Shown piece after piece: positions 1 to 11,088 of a stretch of DNA of 64,000 nt; the first letter of the stretch is position 1, and each line of letters starts with the position of its first letter. The translations under genes were made by a program, and so were the position numbers. The notes below the pieces were generated by a model. The model was not told the DNA's origin. It did not search any database and saw only the letters and a program-made list of their open reading frames with translations. The stretch comes from Diphasiastrum complanatum (lineage: Eukaryota > Streptophyta > Lycopodiopsida > Lycopodiales > Lycopodiaceae): assembly GCA_029204225.1 (NCBI GenBank), contig CM055097.1:53931592-53995591 (forward strand), written 5' to 3'.

Positions 1-650
1 CTTTCTGAAAACTGAAAATTTTGTGAAAAGGTGTGAAGATCTCACAAAATTTTATCCATCTCTAGATGAACAGTCACTTTGACCTCCTATTTTTAGAATA
101 AACATTTGTCGACCTGGCAGTAGATAGATCTGAATCACACCTTTGCACAATAAATCGGACAAATGTTCTATTTTTATATTCTTAGGGTTTTGGGTGTTTT
201 TTGGTGTTATCTGATGGATTTTTCAATGTTTTTGGAAATCTGTTGGGAGGAAATGTTCACCCTTAAACCTAAAGGATCTGTGATCAAAATTGAAGGTGCC
301 TGCAACTCGGCGAACGTTTCCTGGAAGAGGGTGAAAAGTTATCACCTCTGATGACGATTTTGTCTCCTTTTGACCAAGATCTGACAGATTTGACCGATTT
401 TTGTTGTTTTTTTTTTTTTTTTTTCTTTCTGATTTCTCGCATCCATATGGATCTTAAGAATGGTGATCTAAGTATCTATCCCTGTTCAATAATCAGATTA
501 GATTTAAAACAAGCAAATCCACTCAAATCAGGCAAAATCTCTTTCAAACTAATCCTAAATGCAATTTTAACATTATTCATGCCACGACAAGATGCCTAAT
601 GCAAGCTAACCATCCAACAAACATGCTGCAAACTGGAAAATTGGTGTAGA
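1..650 (-). other. Untranslated leader of a minus-strand LTR element
   Basis: This stretch lies directly downstream, on the minus strand, of a primer-binding site at 651-668 and an LTR at 673-1458. It is therefore most simply the 5' leader of that element, whose body continues off the left edge. I see no gag or pol motif in it. It contains a T-run near 407-424. The short plus-strand open frames here have no recognisable content. Confidence 0.4.
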
Positions 651-668
651 TCCCCGGCAACGGCGCCA
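651..668 (-). promoter_or_regulatory. Primer-binding site, Tat/Athila type
   Basis: Read on the minus strand the site is TGGCGCCGTTGCCGGGGA. This is the motif found next to the 5' LTR of plant Tat/Athila-like gypsy elements, where a tRNA 3' end primes reverse transcription. It sits 5 bp inside the LTR edge at 673, the expected spacing. The motif is seen; the lineage is inferred. Confidence 0.65.
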
Positions 669-672
669 AAAT

Positions 673-1458
673 TGTAGTGGCTTTCCTTGCCTACCCTCAA
701 CCCAAGATCTAATCAATCTAGCATCAAAGAGATGAAGTTAGTTGTCACGCGTAGATTCGTTCCCATGAGAGCGAAAGCATATCTCGGATTTCAACATAAA
801 TGGAAGATCCATATCTAATCTCTAATATCCATTAACCCTAAATATTAACACTACGCATCCATTAACACTACGATCCACAATGAAGATAGCTTACTCTTTC
901 TCTCTCTCCCTTTCTCTCTCACAAAAAGCATAAGAACATGCAATCCCAATAATATCCAGATCCAACAATTATCAAACACAACAAAATCATGAGAGATGGA
1001 GGAAAAGAGTTAGAGAGCAAGGACATTCCACATCCACTTCATAAGAGAACCAATCTGCTTGTATTGAAAAAAAGATGGAACATCCTTTCCAAACTCGAGT
1101 TTGGCACTATTTATAGTAGAGGGGAGGACCTTGGCCTCAAAATCCTATTGGCCCATTTCTACCTCCCTAACTATTCAAATTTAAAAAAGAGTGGGAACCT
1201 ATTCAATAATTGGAGGGAACCAATTTGAATTTGAATTTGAACCAATTTTGGTGGGAGTCCCAACTTTATTCACTAACTTGACATTTAGGCCCTACAACAT
1301 TAAAAGTCCCGCAAAAAGGCCTAAAGTCCTTTTATTGACTTTCTAGTTATCAAATAACTATGTGATCATCGGGTTGGACTTACACACATAGGATGCCAAA
1401 TCCCTCTCACTTATTAACTAGGGCTAGGGTTGCTTCGAGATCCGCAAACCCTCCAACA
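673..1458 (-). repeat. 5' LTR of minus-strand Tat/Athila-like element
   Basis: On the plus strand the segment starts TGTAGTGG beside the primer site and ends CCTCCAACA, so on the minus strand it runs from TG to CA. A TATA box on the minus strand at 1108-1115 supports an LTR promoter. Part of the right half resembles 13.95-14.05 kb, including a shared GGATGCCA block followed by a ...CCAACA end. The partner LTR is outside the window. The right edge is the less certain boundary. Confidence 0.55.
1108..1115 (-). promoter_or_regulatory. TATA box in the LTR
   Basis: The minus strand reads CTATAAATAG here, about 340 bp from the outer LTR edge and 440 bp from the primer site. That is a plausible U3/R promoter position. 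Confidence 0.45.
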
Positions 1459-1540
1459 TGGTCACTTGTTGCACCTAATCCACTTGCCTCTGATCCACTT
1501 AGTTGCCTTCCATGGGGTTTCATTCTTGTTTCATCATCAC

Positions 1541-1858
1541 TCATTGATGACTCTTGTTCCTTTTTCCATATGATGATTCAACAATGTGATAAGGAAAATC
1601 CATCGTCTCGTGGAAGATCTGCAGTTTCATCCTGACATTATCCTTACAAAGTTGTACAAATGAAAGATATGATGCTAAATCTGCCATTCCAGATCTGATC
1701 TTTTTGGGCAGTCCAACATGGTACTTTACCATGATGACCCGTTTAGGAAGCGGTGGATTATAATCTTTCACTAGGTGGTAGATCCGATGGGTGTAGTCTT
1801 GGATTGTCTCGTCAGAAAAATTCTGTAGTTTATACAATCTTGCAAGGATGGTCGCCAT
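1541..1858 (-). pseudogene. Gag fragment of a gypsy-like retrotransposon
   Basis: A 105-residue frame contains a patch like plant retrotransposon gag domains: SDETIQDYTHRIYHLVKDYN, then a VIMVKYHVGLPKKIR stretch resembling the 'YVxGLPxxIR' segment of these proteins. No zinc knuckle follows and the frame is short, so this is a scrap. It lies outside the LTR that ends at 1458 and on the same strand, so it could be part of an older element into which that LTR inserted. Assignment rests on motif resemblance only. Confidence 0.4.
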
Positions 1859-2067
1859 GGCTCAACACTGTAATGTTACAAAGGTGGTCGGTTTATGGAT
1901 TGTTTTAGTGAAGGTGCAATGGTGACGGTGTCCCAATTGTTTTGATTTTTTTTTAAAGAAAAAAAAAGATTAAATAAAATAATTAATCAGTCTGGATGAA
2001 GAAATATCGAACAAAAAATAGAAACTAGAGTAACAGATGAACAAAAGGAAGGTTATACAGATGGATT
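1859..2067. other. AT-rich spacer, nothing recognised
   Basis: This short AT-rich stretch has A- and T-runs near 1950-1980. It separates the minus-strand gag scrap from the plus-strand copia RNase H. Confidence 0.3.
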
Positions 2068-2660
2068 ATGGAATATATACAAGATCCATTGATCATACAT
2101 TGGAAAAGTGCAAAAAGGACCTTGAGATACCTCTCGGGCAATCTAGATCATGGAATTCTCTATAGAGGGGATATTATCGATTTGCATGCCTTTAGTGACT
2201 CGGATTTTGTAGGTGATAAAAGAGATAGAAACTCCACATGTGCCTATTCCAAATTAATTGGTGGAGGAGTTGTTTCTACGGTTGTCAAAGAAACAAGAAA
2301 CCTTCTATTGAGGCCGAGTACAAAGCTCTCGCCACTGCTACAAAGGAGTTTCTTTGGATCAAAAGGCTACTTATGGAGCTGAAGGTCATGAGTTTAGATG
2401 TTGTTTCAATCATTTATAATGACAACATTTATATACAAAATCTTGCAACCAACCCAATCTTCCATGCAAGATCAAAGCATATTGAGATCTCTCATCATTT
2501 TGTGAGAGAAAAGGTGCAATCTAAGGAGGTATCTTTGGAGCATGTGGCAAGTCGTGAATGTGTTGTTGATATCCTCACTAAACCACTTCAAAGAGCTGCA
2601 TTTGTGAAGTTAAGATCAGCCCTTGTGTTGATATGCAAGTCTATGTTATCTTCAAACTAG
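2068..2660 (+). pseudogene. Ty1/copia RNase H, C-terminal end of pol
   Basis: The first frame has the copia RNase H entry (AKRTLRYLSGNLDHGILY, then DLHAFSDSDFVGDKRDRNST). A frameshift near 2270-2300 moves it to a second frame with PSIEAEYKALATATKEFLW, NPIFHARSKHIEISHHFVRE and ILTKPL. These are the canonical final blocks of copia pol, in order. The catalytic Asp (SDSDFVGD) and Glu (EAEY) positions are present, but they lie in different frames. Everything upstream (gag, protease, integrase, RT) is absent. A purine tract and an LTR follow directly, so this is the 3' end of a plus-strand element. Confidence 0.88.
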
Positions 2661-2673
2661 TTGCGAGGAGGAG
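2661..2673 (+). other. Polypurine tract of the copia element
   Basis: TTGCGAGGAGGAG abuts the TG that opens the LTR and immediately follows the pol stop. This is the standard position for the plus-strand primer of reverse transcription. Confidence 0.6.
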
Positions 2674-3359
2674 TGTTAAAATTACACAAGCTAGTTTGAA
2701 ATTTCCACTTGTAAATTGCATTGAGGCCATGTTGTGGGATGTCACACGTGCCAAAAGCATGGGATACTTTTTTCTAAGTCAAATCCCTAACCTAGCTTTG
2801 GAATGGTACCTTTGGAATGAGGCCAAAATGTGCATAGATAGGCTAGAGAGATTCTAGGAGCTAAAATTAACAATTTTTATATTGTTTTGGATCTCAAGAT
2901 CTCGACCCCCCCAATTAGGGTGGATCTTATGACCTAATAGGTTAAACATTAGGGTTAGTTCTTAAATGGATCATAGAAAGCCCTAAATGTTCAGATCCGA
3001 GGCAATCATGTATAAATATGTGATGGATTTGCCATCCAAATATGAGTAAAATTGAGATCTTCCTTCATGGTTAGTTTTTGTCTATCATTTGAGTGATGAT
3101 TGCTATTGGCATATGGATTTTTGTAATCATTAGAAGAGTTTGAAGGTACTGGTACAGTACACAGGCAACAACAAGCCATACTTTCACACGTGTGAGTCTC
3201 TTTGCATGATTTTGGAGCCAATTTGTGGAGTTCAAGCCAAGATAAGCTAGAAATCAATTTGATTTATGTTCTAGCTATAGGGTCTTGATTGGATTTTAAT
3301 TAGGTGCTTTCTCCATCATTTCTAGGATCTATTGGAGTTATTTTGTTGCATTTTTAACA
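2674..3359 (+). repeat. 3' LTR of the copia element
   Basis: It begins TGTTAAAA and ends TTTTTAACA, so the two ends form an 8-bp inverted repeat with the canonical TG...CA termini. It follows a polypurine tract and a pol terminus. A TATAAATA box lies at 3011-3018. Length is 686 bp. The 5' LTR is not in the window. Confidence 0.75.
3011..3018 (+). promoter_or_regulatory. TATA box in the copia LTR
   Basis: TATAAATA lies about 340 bp into the LTR, on the strand of the element. It is a likely retrotransposon promoter core. Confidence 0.45.
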
Positions 3360-3364
3360 TTAAG

Positions 3365-4600
3365 AATATGCAATTTTCTAAAAATGTGAAAGAGATGCAA
3401 AATTTTCTTAGTATGGCAAGATATCATTGTCGTCATATCTATACTTACGCGGATAGAATTTAGTCTATGAGGTTTTAAAAAAAGGTGTTGTTTACAGAGT
3501 TGCTATTCAGCATTACAAAACTTTTAAAGATATTGATTTATTAATTGATGTTCCAATTTTGAAACCACTTGAGTAAGCCATTTTATATTGATGTCGATGC
3601 TTCACAACTTTTGGTGGGTTGTATTTTAGCTCAGCCCAGTAGTGACAAAGGCTATGATCGTCTTGTCATGTGCTAACAAATTGTTGCCACCAGCTAAAAA
3701 GAATAATTCCACGATAGAATGGGAAGCTTTGAGTTTGCTTTTTGCATTTTGAAAATTTCGATCTTTTTGTTGGATAACAAATTTGTTATGGATCATCGAT
3801 CTTCGACTTATATTATTAATAAGTATGCTATTAAAAGAATTGCATGATGGCTAATAATGTTGCAAGATTTTGAGTATGATATACAGATATGACCTAGGAA
3901 ATTGTTTACTATGGTTGATCAATTGTCTCAATTTTATATGTCAATGGTAAGCCAAACATCGATGAGATGCATGTCTATTTTTGCTTGAACCTGTTATGGA
4001 TTCTTGGTATACAAGCATTCTAAACTTTTTGTCGAGACATTTTCAATGCATTTTAAGAAGATGCAAAAGTGTCAATTGATACAGAGGGCGCAATGTTTTC
4101 AATTTATAGGCAAGTGTATAAACAAAGACATAATAATATCTTTTGTTGTTGTGTACAAGCTGCTGACACAAACCAAGAGATTGAAGCTACTCATTCACGT
4201 CCAACGAGTGATCATTTTGCTATAGAGATTGAAAAAAAAAATTAATCTGATTTTTGGTTGCCTACTATTTGGAAGGATGTAGCTAATTTTTTGCAAATTA
4301 TGTGATGCTTGTCAAAGGCAAGGACGACCAACACCTATGGATTATCCTTTGATACCATTGCAACTTGCTGGGCCATTTCAATAGTCAAATTATGATTTAT
4401 TGGCAAAATTTCACCACTTTGTTATTGGTCATGTTGATATTGGGCCGAAGCAAAAGCATTACAAGATAATACAGTGCATAGCACGACTAAGTGTATTTTT
4501 TGAAATATTCTTACAAGGTTTGGAATTTCAATGTCAAGTCAAGGCAAATTTTATTCATTTTTTATAACATATTGGAGCATTGTTGTTGTTGCTATCTAAT
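3365..4600 (+). pseudogene. Degraded Ty3/gypsy RNase H and integrase
   Basis: Stop-ridden plus-strand frames still show a collinear gypsy pol. Near 3480-3500 there is KKGVV; near 3580-3620 there is YIDVDASQLLVGCILAQ (RNase H DAS motif); near 3840-3930 there is WLIMLQDFEYDIQI then MVDQLSQF. Near 4305-4340 CDACQRQGRPTP marks the integrase zinc finger, and near 4445-4560 WAEAKALQDNT and SQGKFYSFFIT mark the integrase core. The RNase H and integrase wording is closest to the non-chromodomain lineages I know. It is an old copy with many stops and frameshifts. Confidence 0.65.
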
Positions 4601-5780
4601 ATAGATGAAGATACTATCAATGCACATATTCTAGTCAACAGAATTAGACCCATTTGCTTCAAAATCAATGTAGTTGAAAGAAATCTATGTTACTAATGCT
4701 TGTAAAAGAATTCGAACACCAAAGATGGATGTTTTGTAGTTCAAAATTTATGAGCACGAAAACAATGACCCATTTTATGCTCTGGATTAGTAGTGTAGCA
4801 CTTCTCTCTATAATACAGCAATTGTGTAGTGTTCCATGTCTAACAAGTGAGCCTTTATTCAAGAACAAATCTTGTGTTCAAATTTGCACTTATCATACCA
4901 AAAATGCCCTCTTTGATGAGATTATAGGTTACATGTTGTATAAAGTAGTACATTGGAATTTGTGAAAAAATAAAACTTTAAGGCTCAAATTGTAAGTCAA
5001 GTTTTCCACCAGGCTCATGTATGAGCACCTCTCTCTCTCCTTGGGAGACCCATCTTTGATTTGGCATATCTACAAACGCTAAGATGCTCAAAAAAAAGCT
5101 TCTCGTAATTTAGACAAGCAAATGACCTTATTAATGGAATGAAAACTAGTCTATACATTTACATTTAGAAGAAATTCTTGAAGTATTTGAGAAAACAACA
5201 AGCAATTTGGTAGATCAATTTCTCAAAAAAAAAGGATACTCAATGCGCATTCCACCAATCTCACTTGACGGTAGCATCATATTTTGAAGTTGCATAAGAG
5301 CTTGTGTAGAACATGTCATATCCTAAAAGGTTACAAAAAAACATGTATTTATAATATCAATATCCAAAAAACAAACTCAATATACAAAATTTTACAACAT
5401 AAAATTGGATCTATGCAACCAAAAATTGGAAGCCACCAAATAACTGGAAAAATACATCACCATAAAAAGCATGCTCCAGTACTCAAGTCACTATTTCAGA
5501 TCTACCGACTTTCTAACTAATACATGCCATGATAAAAAAATACGACTGTCACTAGCAAGAAAGAGACATTACTAATCCCTTTTCATTTTTTGCCGTAATG
5601 CTTGTGGACTAATCTATGTAAAGTAAGAGTAGATAAAATGACAAATAATCCTTGAGTTGAAGATTTTCTCATTGGTTATGAGGAAGTCCAACTCTACATT
5701 AGATATTGTAATGTTTGCATTGACTATCTATCAAGTTTGTTATTTGTCTTGTGCTTGATCTTATGTTTGATCCTATGTTG
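4601..5780. other. No gene recognised
   Basis: This is AT-rich sequence with short spurious frames on both strands. It may be further decayed pol or LTR from the element ending near 4600, but I see no motif that proves it. Confidence 0.3.
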
Positions 5781-5890
5781 CTTCGAAACGACATTCCAGA
5801 CTCCAGCGTTCCAGAACTCTGAGATGTTGTTCCCAAAAAAAATGTGTAACTTTTTATTACAGCCGCGATGCCCCAATTCCAGCGCATTAT
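5781..5890. repeat. Decayed palindromic array, possible transposon end
   Basis: A cluster of CATTCCAGAC, GTTCCAGAAC and CAATTCCAGCG-like motifs occurs here. The block near 5785-5822 aligns with 22325-22366 in order and spacing (GTTCC.GAAC, ...CTGA), with CG positions changed to CA or TG. I infer two copies of the same transposon end. Confidence 0.35.
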
Positions 5891-6852
5891 GTTGGAGAGA
5901 GACAACATTCTGGAGAGAGGAAAAGGTGGCCAAATGGGTAGTGTGAGCACTCTATGTGAAGGCCATGATGAGAGCAAGGTGAATGTAGCACATAGAAGAG
6001 GGCAAGGGCAACAATGATTATGTGGGAGTTTGCAAGCAAAGCAACTTCTTGAAGCTTTTTTTGCTTGGACGCTATGGTCTATCATTTTGAGTGATTCATG
6101 TTGCTAAGATTGGTCGTAGGGTTGATAGGGAGAGAGTGATTGCATATTCCCAAGCTTCTTTATGCATAGGTGGTCACTATGAGCATTCATGTGGGTGGTG
6201 TGCATGAGACATTTTGCATTGTTTTTTTTTCTAGGTGTAGGGGTTAGGGTTTAGTGATTTACGGTAGCTCTTAGGCGTCCATTGGCATTACGGTTTCGGT
6301 CTTGGGCGGCTCTAGGTAGTAGGCTCGTTTTAGCTCCCTTTTTCCAGTTACCCACTTTCCATTCAGTTTTTGACCTTTTTTATAGCGTCTTGAATTCATT
6401 CTGCAATTATCTATAATTCCTTTTCTTTTTCATTTTCAAGTACACTTGAAAATGATGATGCTTTTGTTCGACTCCATTCATCATGACAATCTGTTATCTA
6501 CTCAATCATTACTTTCATTGCCAATTACATATCATTCATTTTGTGTACCATTTTTCCTACACTCAAAAATGATGACTTCTCACTCTTATCCAATTGCCGA
6601 AACCATAGTTCCATCATTGTTTATGCCTAATATTTTAAGTGACTCTTCATTTTTTATTTCTTTCACCTAGTGTCACAAATGATGATTCTTTAGAGCACTT
6701 CTCCTCACCCATTGTTTCTTTTGTATTTTCCTGAACTTGAGAATGAAGATTCTCGTGAGTCTTCTGTCATTTATCAAGCTCCCATCATTTTCATAGTTAA
6801 CAGTTCATTGAAGCATGGCATGTATTGACATACAGTAAGTTGAGAAGCAAAC
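5891..6852. other. Likely intron of the RRM gene, nothing else recognised
   Basis: This region lies just downstream (minus strand) of the exon ending at 6853, whose donor begins GTTTGC. I searched it for the next RRM exon and found none. It contains only short frames without family motifs. Confidence 0.3.
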
Positions 6853-6922
6853 CTGAAATTCGACAAAGGCTACTGGCATGCGATCTACTAGTTGTGTTTT
6901 CAATCTTCGAAACCCTGGACAC
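6853..6922 (-). CDS. RRM-protein exon, second half of an RNA-recognition motif
   Basis: This 70-bp minus-strand exon is bounded by an acceptor (ATTGTAG) and a GT donor (GTTTGC). Its first base completes an Arg codon begun in the exon at 7022-7140. It then encodes 23 residues ending DRMPVAFVEFQ. PVAFVEF is an RNP1-type strand of an RRM, the surface that contacts RNA. Phase continuity across the 99-bp intron makes chance unlikely. By family knowledge the wording resembles the second RRM of plant two-RRM proteins often annotated as scw1-like; that name is from memory. The next exon is not seen and probably lies to the left of the window. Confidence 0.75.
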
Positions 6923-7021
6923 CTACAATTGTAGTTAAGTTGTTACTTTCAAAATACTGCAAACTCTTCATAGAAACTTGCTTGGAAACAATCATTGAAA
7001 TTTTTTGCAAATAGAACTTGC
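6923..7021 (-). other. GC-AG intron inside the RRM
   Basis: On the minus strand the donor is CAAG|GCAAGT and the acceptor is ATTGTAG. Splicing here joins two RRM-coding exons in phase. The donor is GC rather than GT but matches the extended GC-donor consensus. Length is 99 bp. Confidence 0.65.
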
Positions 7022-7140
7022 CTTGCAAACACTTCGAGCAATTCTCTTTCGGAGCAAGTTTTGCCAAGATTAGCCACAAAAAGAGTTGAACAAGGTGGAT
7101 TACTTCCTGCTACTACCACTGGAGGTGTAGCTATTGGTTC
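7022..7140 (-). CDS. RRM-protein exon, linker and first half of an RRM
   Basis: This 119-bp minus-strand exon has an acceptor CTTACAG and a GC donor. It opens in phase 0 with EPIATPPVVVAGSNPPCSTL, a linker, then the RNP2 strand LFVANLGKTCSERELLEVFA. LFVANL fits the RNP2 consensus and the acidic helix that follows is typical of RRM alpha-1. The exon ends two bases into an Arg codon finished by the next exon. The product would be a nuclear or cytoplasmic RNA-binding protein; its targets cannot be inferred. It lies in a transposon-rich setting but shows no stop or frameshift. Confidence 0.78.
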
Positions 7141-7839
7141 CTGTAAGATTCTACCACGTCTTAGAGCAAAAAAGTTCATAAATTTTTCTTACAGCTTACG
7201 ATGTTATCCTTATAAACAGATGACTGAGAACAAGCAGAAAAAAGAATTAGAGAGAGGACGGTTTGTCTACTCATCACATTCAGAGCAACTACATCTAAAG
7301 AGTCGAAGAGCAGTAACCCTTTGAATACAAGAATAGCTTGATAACATCAGCCATTACTTAATCAATTACCGATCAGATTGTCTACTGGATCTCTATGGGA
7401 AGGAGGCACCTGGACCATGGATTATGATGCCATCTCTATGTTATATGCTCTAGTAGATGATCTCTCATTTCAGGGACTCCAAGGGTGCAAGTGCCCCAAG
7501 GTCCCGACAACAACCCCGCTGAAAAGGATTTTCATCTGCAGTGGGAGACTTGCGGGACTTTATTGAGAGAGGAGATAGATTTAGCCAGATATCAGTATAT
7601 AGAGAGGAGCTGAGATCTGCAGAAGGTTGAGGCTTAGGAGTAGCTCGCTTTATACACAGATTTTCTATGACCATCAGTCAGTGTTGTACGGTGGGATGAA
7701 CAAGCTTGATACTTATAGATGAGTTAATGGACAAAATATTGAGCTACAGTAAGATGCCTATCCAGAGATTTCTTGATATACAGTCAGTACAAGCTTATCA
7801 TCGTACACAAACATCTCAGCAAATATTATTTCGTTTTTA
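7141..7839. other. Likely intron of the RRM gene, no exon found
   Basis: This starts at the acceptor side of the exon at 7022-7140. I searched the minus strand for the preceding linker or RRM exon and saw none. The plus strand near the right end may hold the beginning of the LINE fragment. Confidence 0.3.
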
Positions 7840-8598
7840 GTAGGGGACATTGTATTAGTGGCAAATTTTAATGACAAGACAACAGGATGCCAGATTGGAA
7901 TATATGATGTGGAGACTGATGTTCTACGTATAGATGCTTTGGACAGAAGCAAGTAAGATGTTCAGAGCCTTCAGATGGCCTCAGCAGATGGAGATGAACC
8001 AATTACATCATATAGAGAGCAGCTATTGCACCTGGGAGAGGCACATGAGTTGGTCTATATAAAGGCCGATCAAGATGGCCCACATCAGAACAGTTCACAT
8101 GCCACCCTTGCACTGGATAACATAGCATTGTGGACTGTCTTATGGAAACAAGCAACTTACAATGAGGCCCAAAATAAATAGCTCATAGACCTTCCATACA
8201 ACTCATCCTCAACAAATTTTTGACGGGAAGTTCTCTGTCATGCCACTCCCCCTCTCTGGAGAGACCCCTGTGCATGGATCCAATTTGCCACAACATTATA
8301 CATGGTCACCAAAACCATTCATATTCCTATCTCACGCAAGCCTTTTGAGTTCTCCCTCTTTACCACTTTCATGATACAGGAAGCCATAGGCTGCTTGAAA
8401 CATAATCGCACAAAAAACATCGGTGGCCTCGAGACTGAGCTCCTAGGACATGCTGCAGATATTGTATCTCCAGTATTGGCCAATCTCGTTAATACATCAA
8501 TGGTTTCGGAATTCCCCTTATCCTCGTGCACTAATGCAATATATTGCATTCACAAAGCTGATGACTTCATTTCAATATTGACAATTAACAATTTGTAA
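7840..8598 (+). pseudogene. LINE ORF2 fragment, endonuclease and start of reverse transcriptase
   Basis: One plus-strand frame carries, in order, GDIVLVANFNDKT (like the GDFNAxT block of AP-type LINE endonucleases), a linker, then from about 8302 CLKHNRTKNIGGLETELL and FPLSSCTNAIYCIHKADD. The latter fit the RT entry 'LKxxKAPGxDGLxxELL' and 'WxxAxIxxIxKxGD'. The Trp of the latter motif is replaced by Ser. Stops fall near 7955 and 8180. RT catalytic motifs are missing because the copy ends near 8600. Confidence 0.55.
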
Positions 8599-8763
8599 CG
8601 TGTTAACACTGAGGCAGGAATCTTAAGTACATGACATAATGTCTCATTGAGTCCTCAGTCATCTAAGTGTGTTGATAACCATTATTATATTGTCATTGTA
8701 TAGAGCTATAATGACTATCTAGACACTTATCCACCAAGTAATTATAGCACTATCATGATCGAC

Positions 8764-8998
8764 CATATTATGGCTAAGACATGAGTTAATATCCTAGAAT
8801 TTGAGAATGTAACATCTACATGCTTCTAGGTAGGGCAAATCATTTCACTACAGAAATGAGTACAATATTGAGGAGCCATATTATGGCTAAGACATGAGTT
8901 AATATCCTAGAATTTGAGAATGTAACATCTACATGCTTTGGGACAGGCTAGGTAGGGCACATCATTCCACTACAGAAATGAGTACAATATTGAGGAGC
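8764..8998. repeat. Tandem duplication, about 113 and 122 bp
   Basis: Unit 1 (8764-8876) and unit 2 (8877-8998) share nearly all bases from CATATTATGGCTAAGACATG to ATATTGAGGAGC. Unit 2 carries an insert of about 9 bp near 8940. The close match indicates a recent local duplication. Confidence 0.85.
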
Positions 8999-9069
8999 CA
9001 CGACATAGGTGTCTTGTTGCTTTGTGGATTTCTAATGGGCCTTTCACTCAATACTTCATGATATGACTA

Positions 9070-9072
<3 letters not shown>

Positions 9073-9124
<52 letters not shown>
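9073..9124. repeat. (CT)n microsatellite
   Basis: This is an uninterrupted run of about 26 TC/CT units. Confidence 0.95.
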
Positions 9125-9128
<4 letters not shown>

Positions 9129-10667
9129 ATAGATGCTCCTTTGTTCAGTTTTACCCTACTTTGCTACCAAATAAGTGGACAACGACAAACGTATTCTCCA
9201 AAAATACAAGGTCCAATTAACATTCTACACTTTGCATAAGAAAAGTTTTTTTCTTACCTAAGTGGTTTTCCCACTTAAATTCAAAAACACTTTTTAAGAC
9301 TTTTAAATTTTAAATCATAACTGGAGGGAAATTAATTTTCCCTCTCCCACTCATACCTTCCAGGAAACCACATTGCATGACACTATAAAAGCATGCAGTT
9401 TCGAGGTTTTTTCTTTACAACACCGTGAAGAGTTCGTTTTTCTCTTCCATGCTGAAAGTGCTCTCTACCAGTTCGCTGATCAACAGGATACTATCATACG
9501 GTAAGCATTTTTCTTCTTTTTGCATTGCTATCCCAGCGCTCTACTCTCATGATTTAAAGTATGCATTATGATACTTCTTTGATAACCCATAGCTATTGCT
9601 AAAGCTTGCTCATCACACGAAGTTATGAATGAGTCTTTTAAGTTTTGAAGTATGGAAGTCCAGCGATGGACAGTTCTAGCGCATTTCAGATTGTGGAAAC
9701 ACGTCCATCCTGCCTCACTAGGGACAATCATTCACTTTGCACACCCCTTCATATGGTTCAACAGGGTCAGGTGGCAGGGATGACCTGTTTGCTACCTTTT
9801 CAACTTTAAGATAGCTTTTTCCAGCTTTGTTAGACAGCAATGGAGTGGGTCCTCCAACACAATTCCTTTTTCTAGAAAAAGAAACGACATAAGATTACAT
9901 CTAATCTTTCATGCACATTGAATGAACTTGCCTTGAAATAAAATCCTTGTCAAAAACCGAACAATAAAGGACTCCAATAATACGATCTTAAACAACATGG
10001 ATATGCGTAAGATTCGTAGTTTTTACGAAAGGATTAGAATGGCACGGACCTGCCCTAATACCTCGTATAAACATTGGAATTCTCTTACTAAGAGTTAATC
10101 ATATCTTTCCGAAGCAGTGTCCTTATACCATGTTTGTTATGTGATTCATGTATAACAATCATGGTAAGACTTAACCCTACCCTAATAAGTGTTACTTTAG
10201 ACCTTTGGTGAGATACAATTGGAAAGCATGGATATGCTCAAGAGTATGGACAGTAGTGCGTGACATACCTTGCTCTGTAAGGGTCACTTGGGTTAGCATA
10301 GCATGGATTTGCTCTAATACCAGCACACGTGTCCACACCAAGTCTTTTGGCTAAGAAAAACGTAAACGGTTAAAACTTTTCATACTCTTTTATGACTAAA
10401 AAAGAACTGGTATGGACCAACTGCCCGTAAACTGATCAGCATGGCACTCGCCTTAATACGATAATATAACGGCTTGGCCTATCGCTAAAATATTGCTTGT
10501 TTGGGAAGACTGGACTATGATTTAAATTGCTAATTAAAACTGTCAAGTAGTATAACTTCTTTTGGACATGAATAACAACTGACGTTCAGCTATGACACTT
10601 GTCTTCCTCACTAAACTAGCAGAAAGCGGTCGCGGGGCAACAGACCGCGCTACCCCAAACCCGCGCC

Positions 10668-10670
<3 letters not shown>
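9125..10670. other. No gene recognised; loosely periodic AT-rich DNA
   Basis: A CTATAAAAGC element lies at 9383-9392 without a recognisable transcript. Between about 9990 and 10460 a loose motif (CATGGATATGC or CATGGCAC...CC, then TAATAC or TAAGA) recurs at roughly 40-150 bp spacing. It suggests an old degenerate repeat. I see no coding motif. Confidence 0.3.
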
Positions 10671-10735
<65 letters not shown>

Positions 10736-10783
10736 TGAGTGAGAGAGAGGGAGAGAGAGAGGTTTAGAGAGGGTGTGTGTGTG

Positions 10784-10830
<47 letters not shown>

Positions 10831-11000
10831 TGGTGATGTGTGTGTGAGTCTATGTGTGTGCATGTGTGTGTGTGTGTGTGTGTGTGTGTTGATTTGTGTG
10901 TGTGTGTGAGGATTTTGTGAGTGGGTGTGTGTGACATGATGTGTGCTTGGGTTTAGGGTTTAGGAGGAGAGAGAGAGAGAGAGATATTGGATTTAGGGTT

Positions 11001-11083
<83 letters not shown>
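10671..11083. repeat. Compound GA/GT microsatellite block
   Basis: Successive arrays are (GA)n at 10671-10732, an impure GA tract near 10740-10762, (GT)n at about 10770-10910, GA near 10970-10984, (GT)n at about 11005-11045 and (GA)n to 11083. It ends one base before the ATG of the hAT frame. Open frames across it are dinucleotide artefacts (Cys-Val, Glu-Arg, Thr-His, Ser-Leu). Confidence 0.95.

Positions 11084-11088
<5 letters not shown>

Noticed and set aside
5699-6085. Minus-strand 128-codon frame
   Set aside because: Crosses the palindromic array, Ser/Cys/Leu-rich without a motif, and does not match the missing RRM exon.
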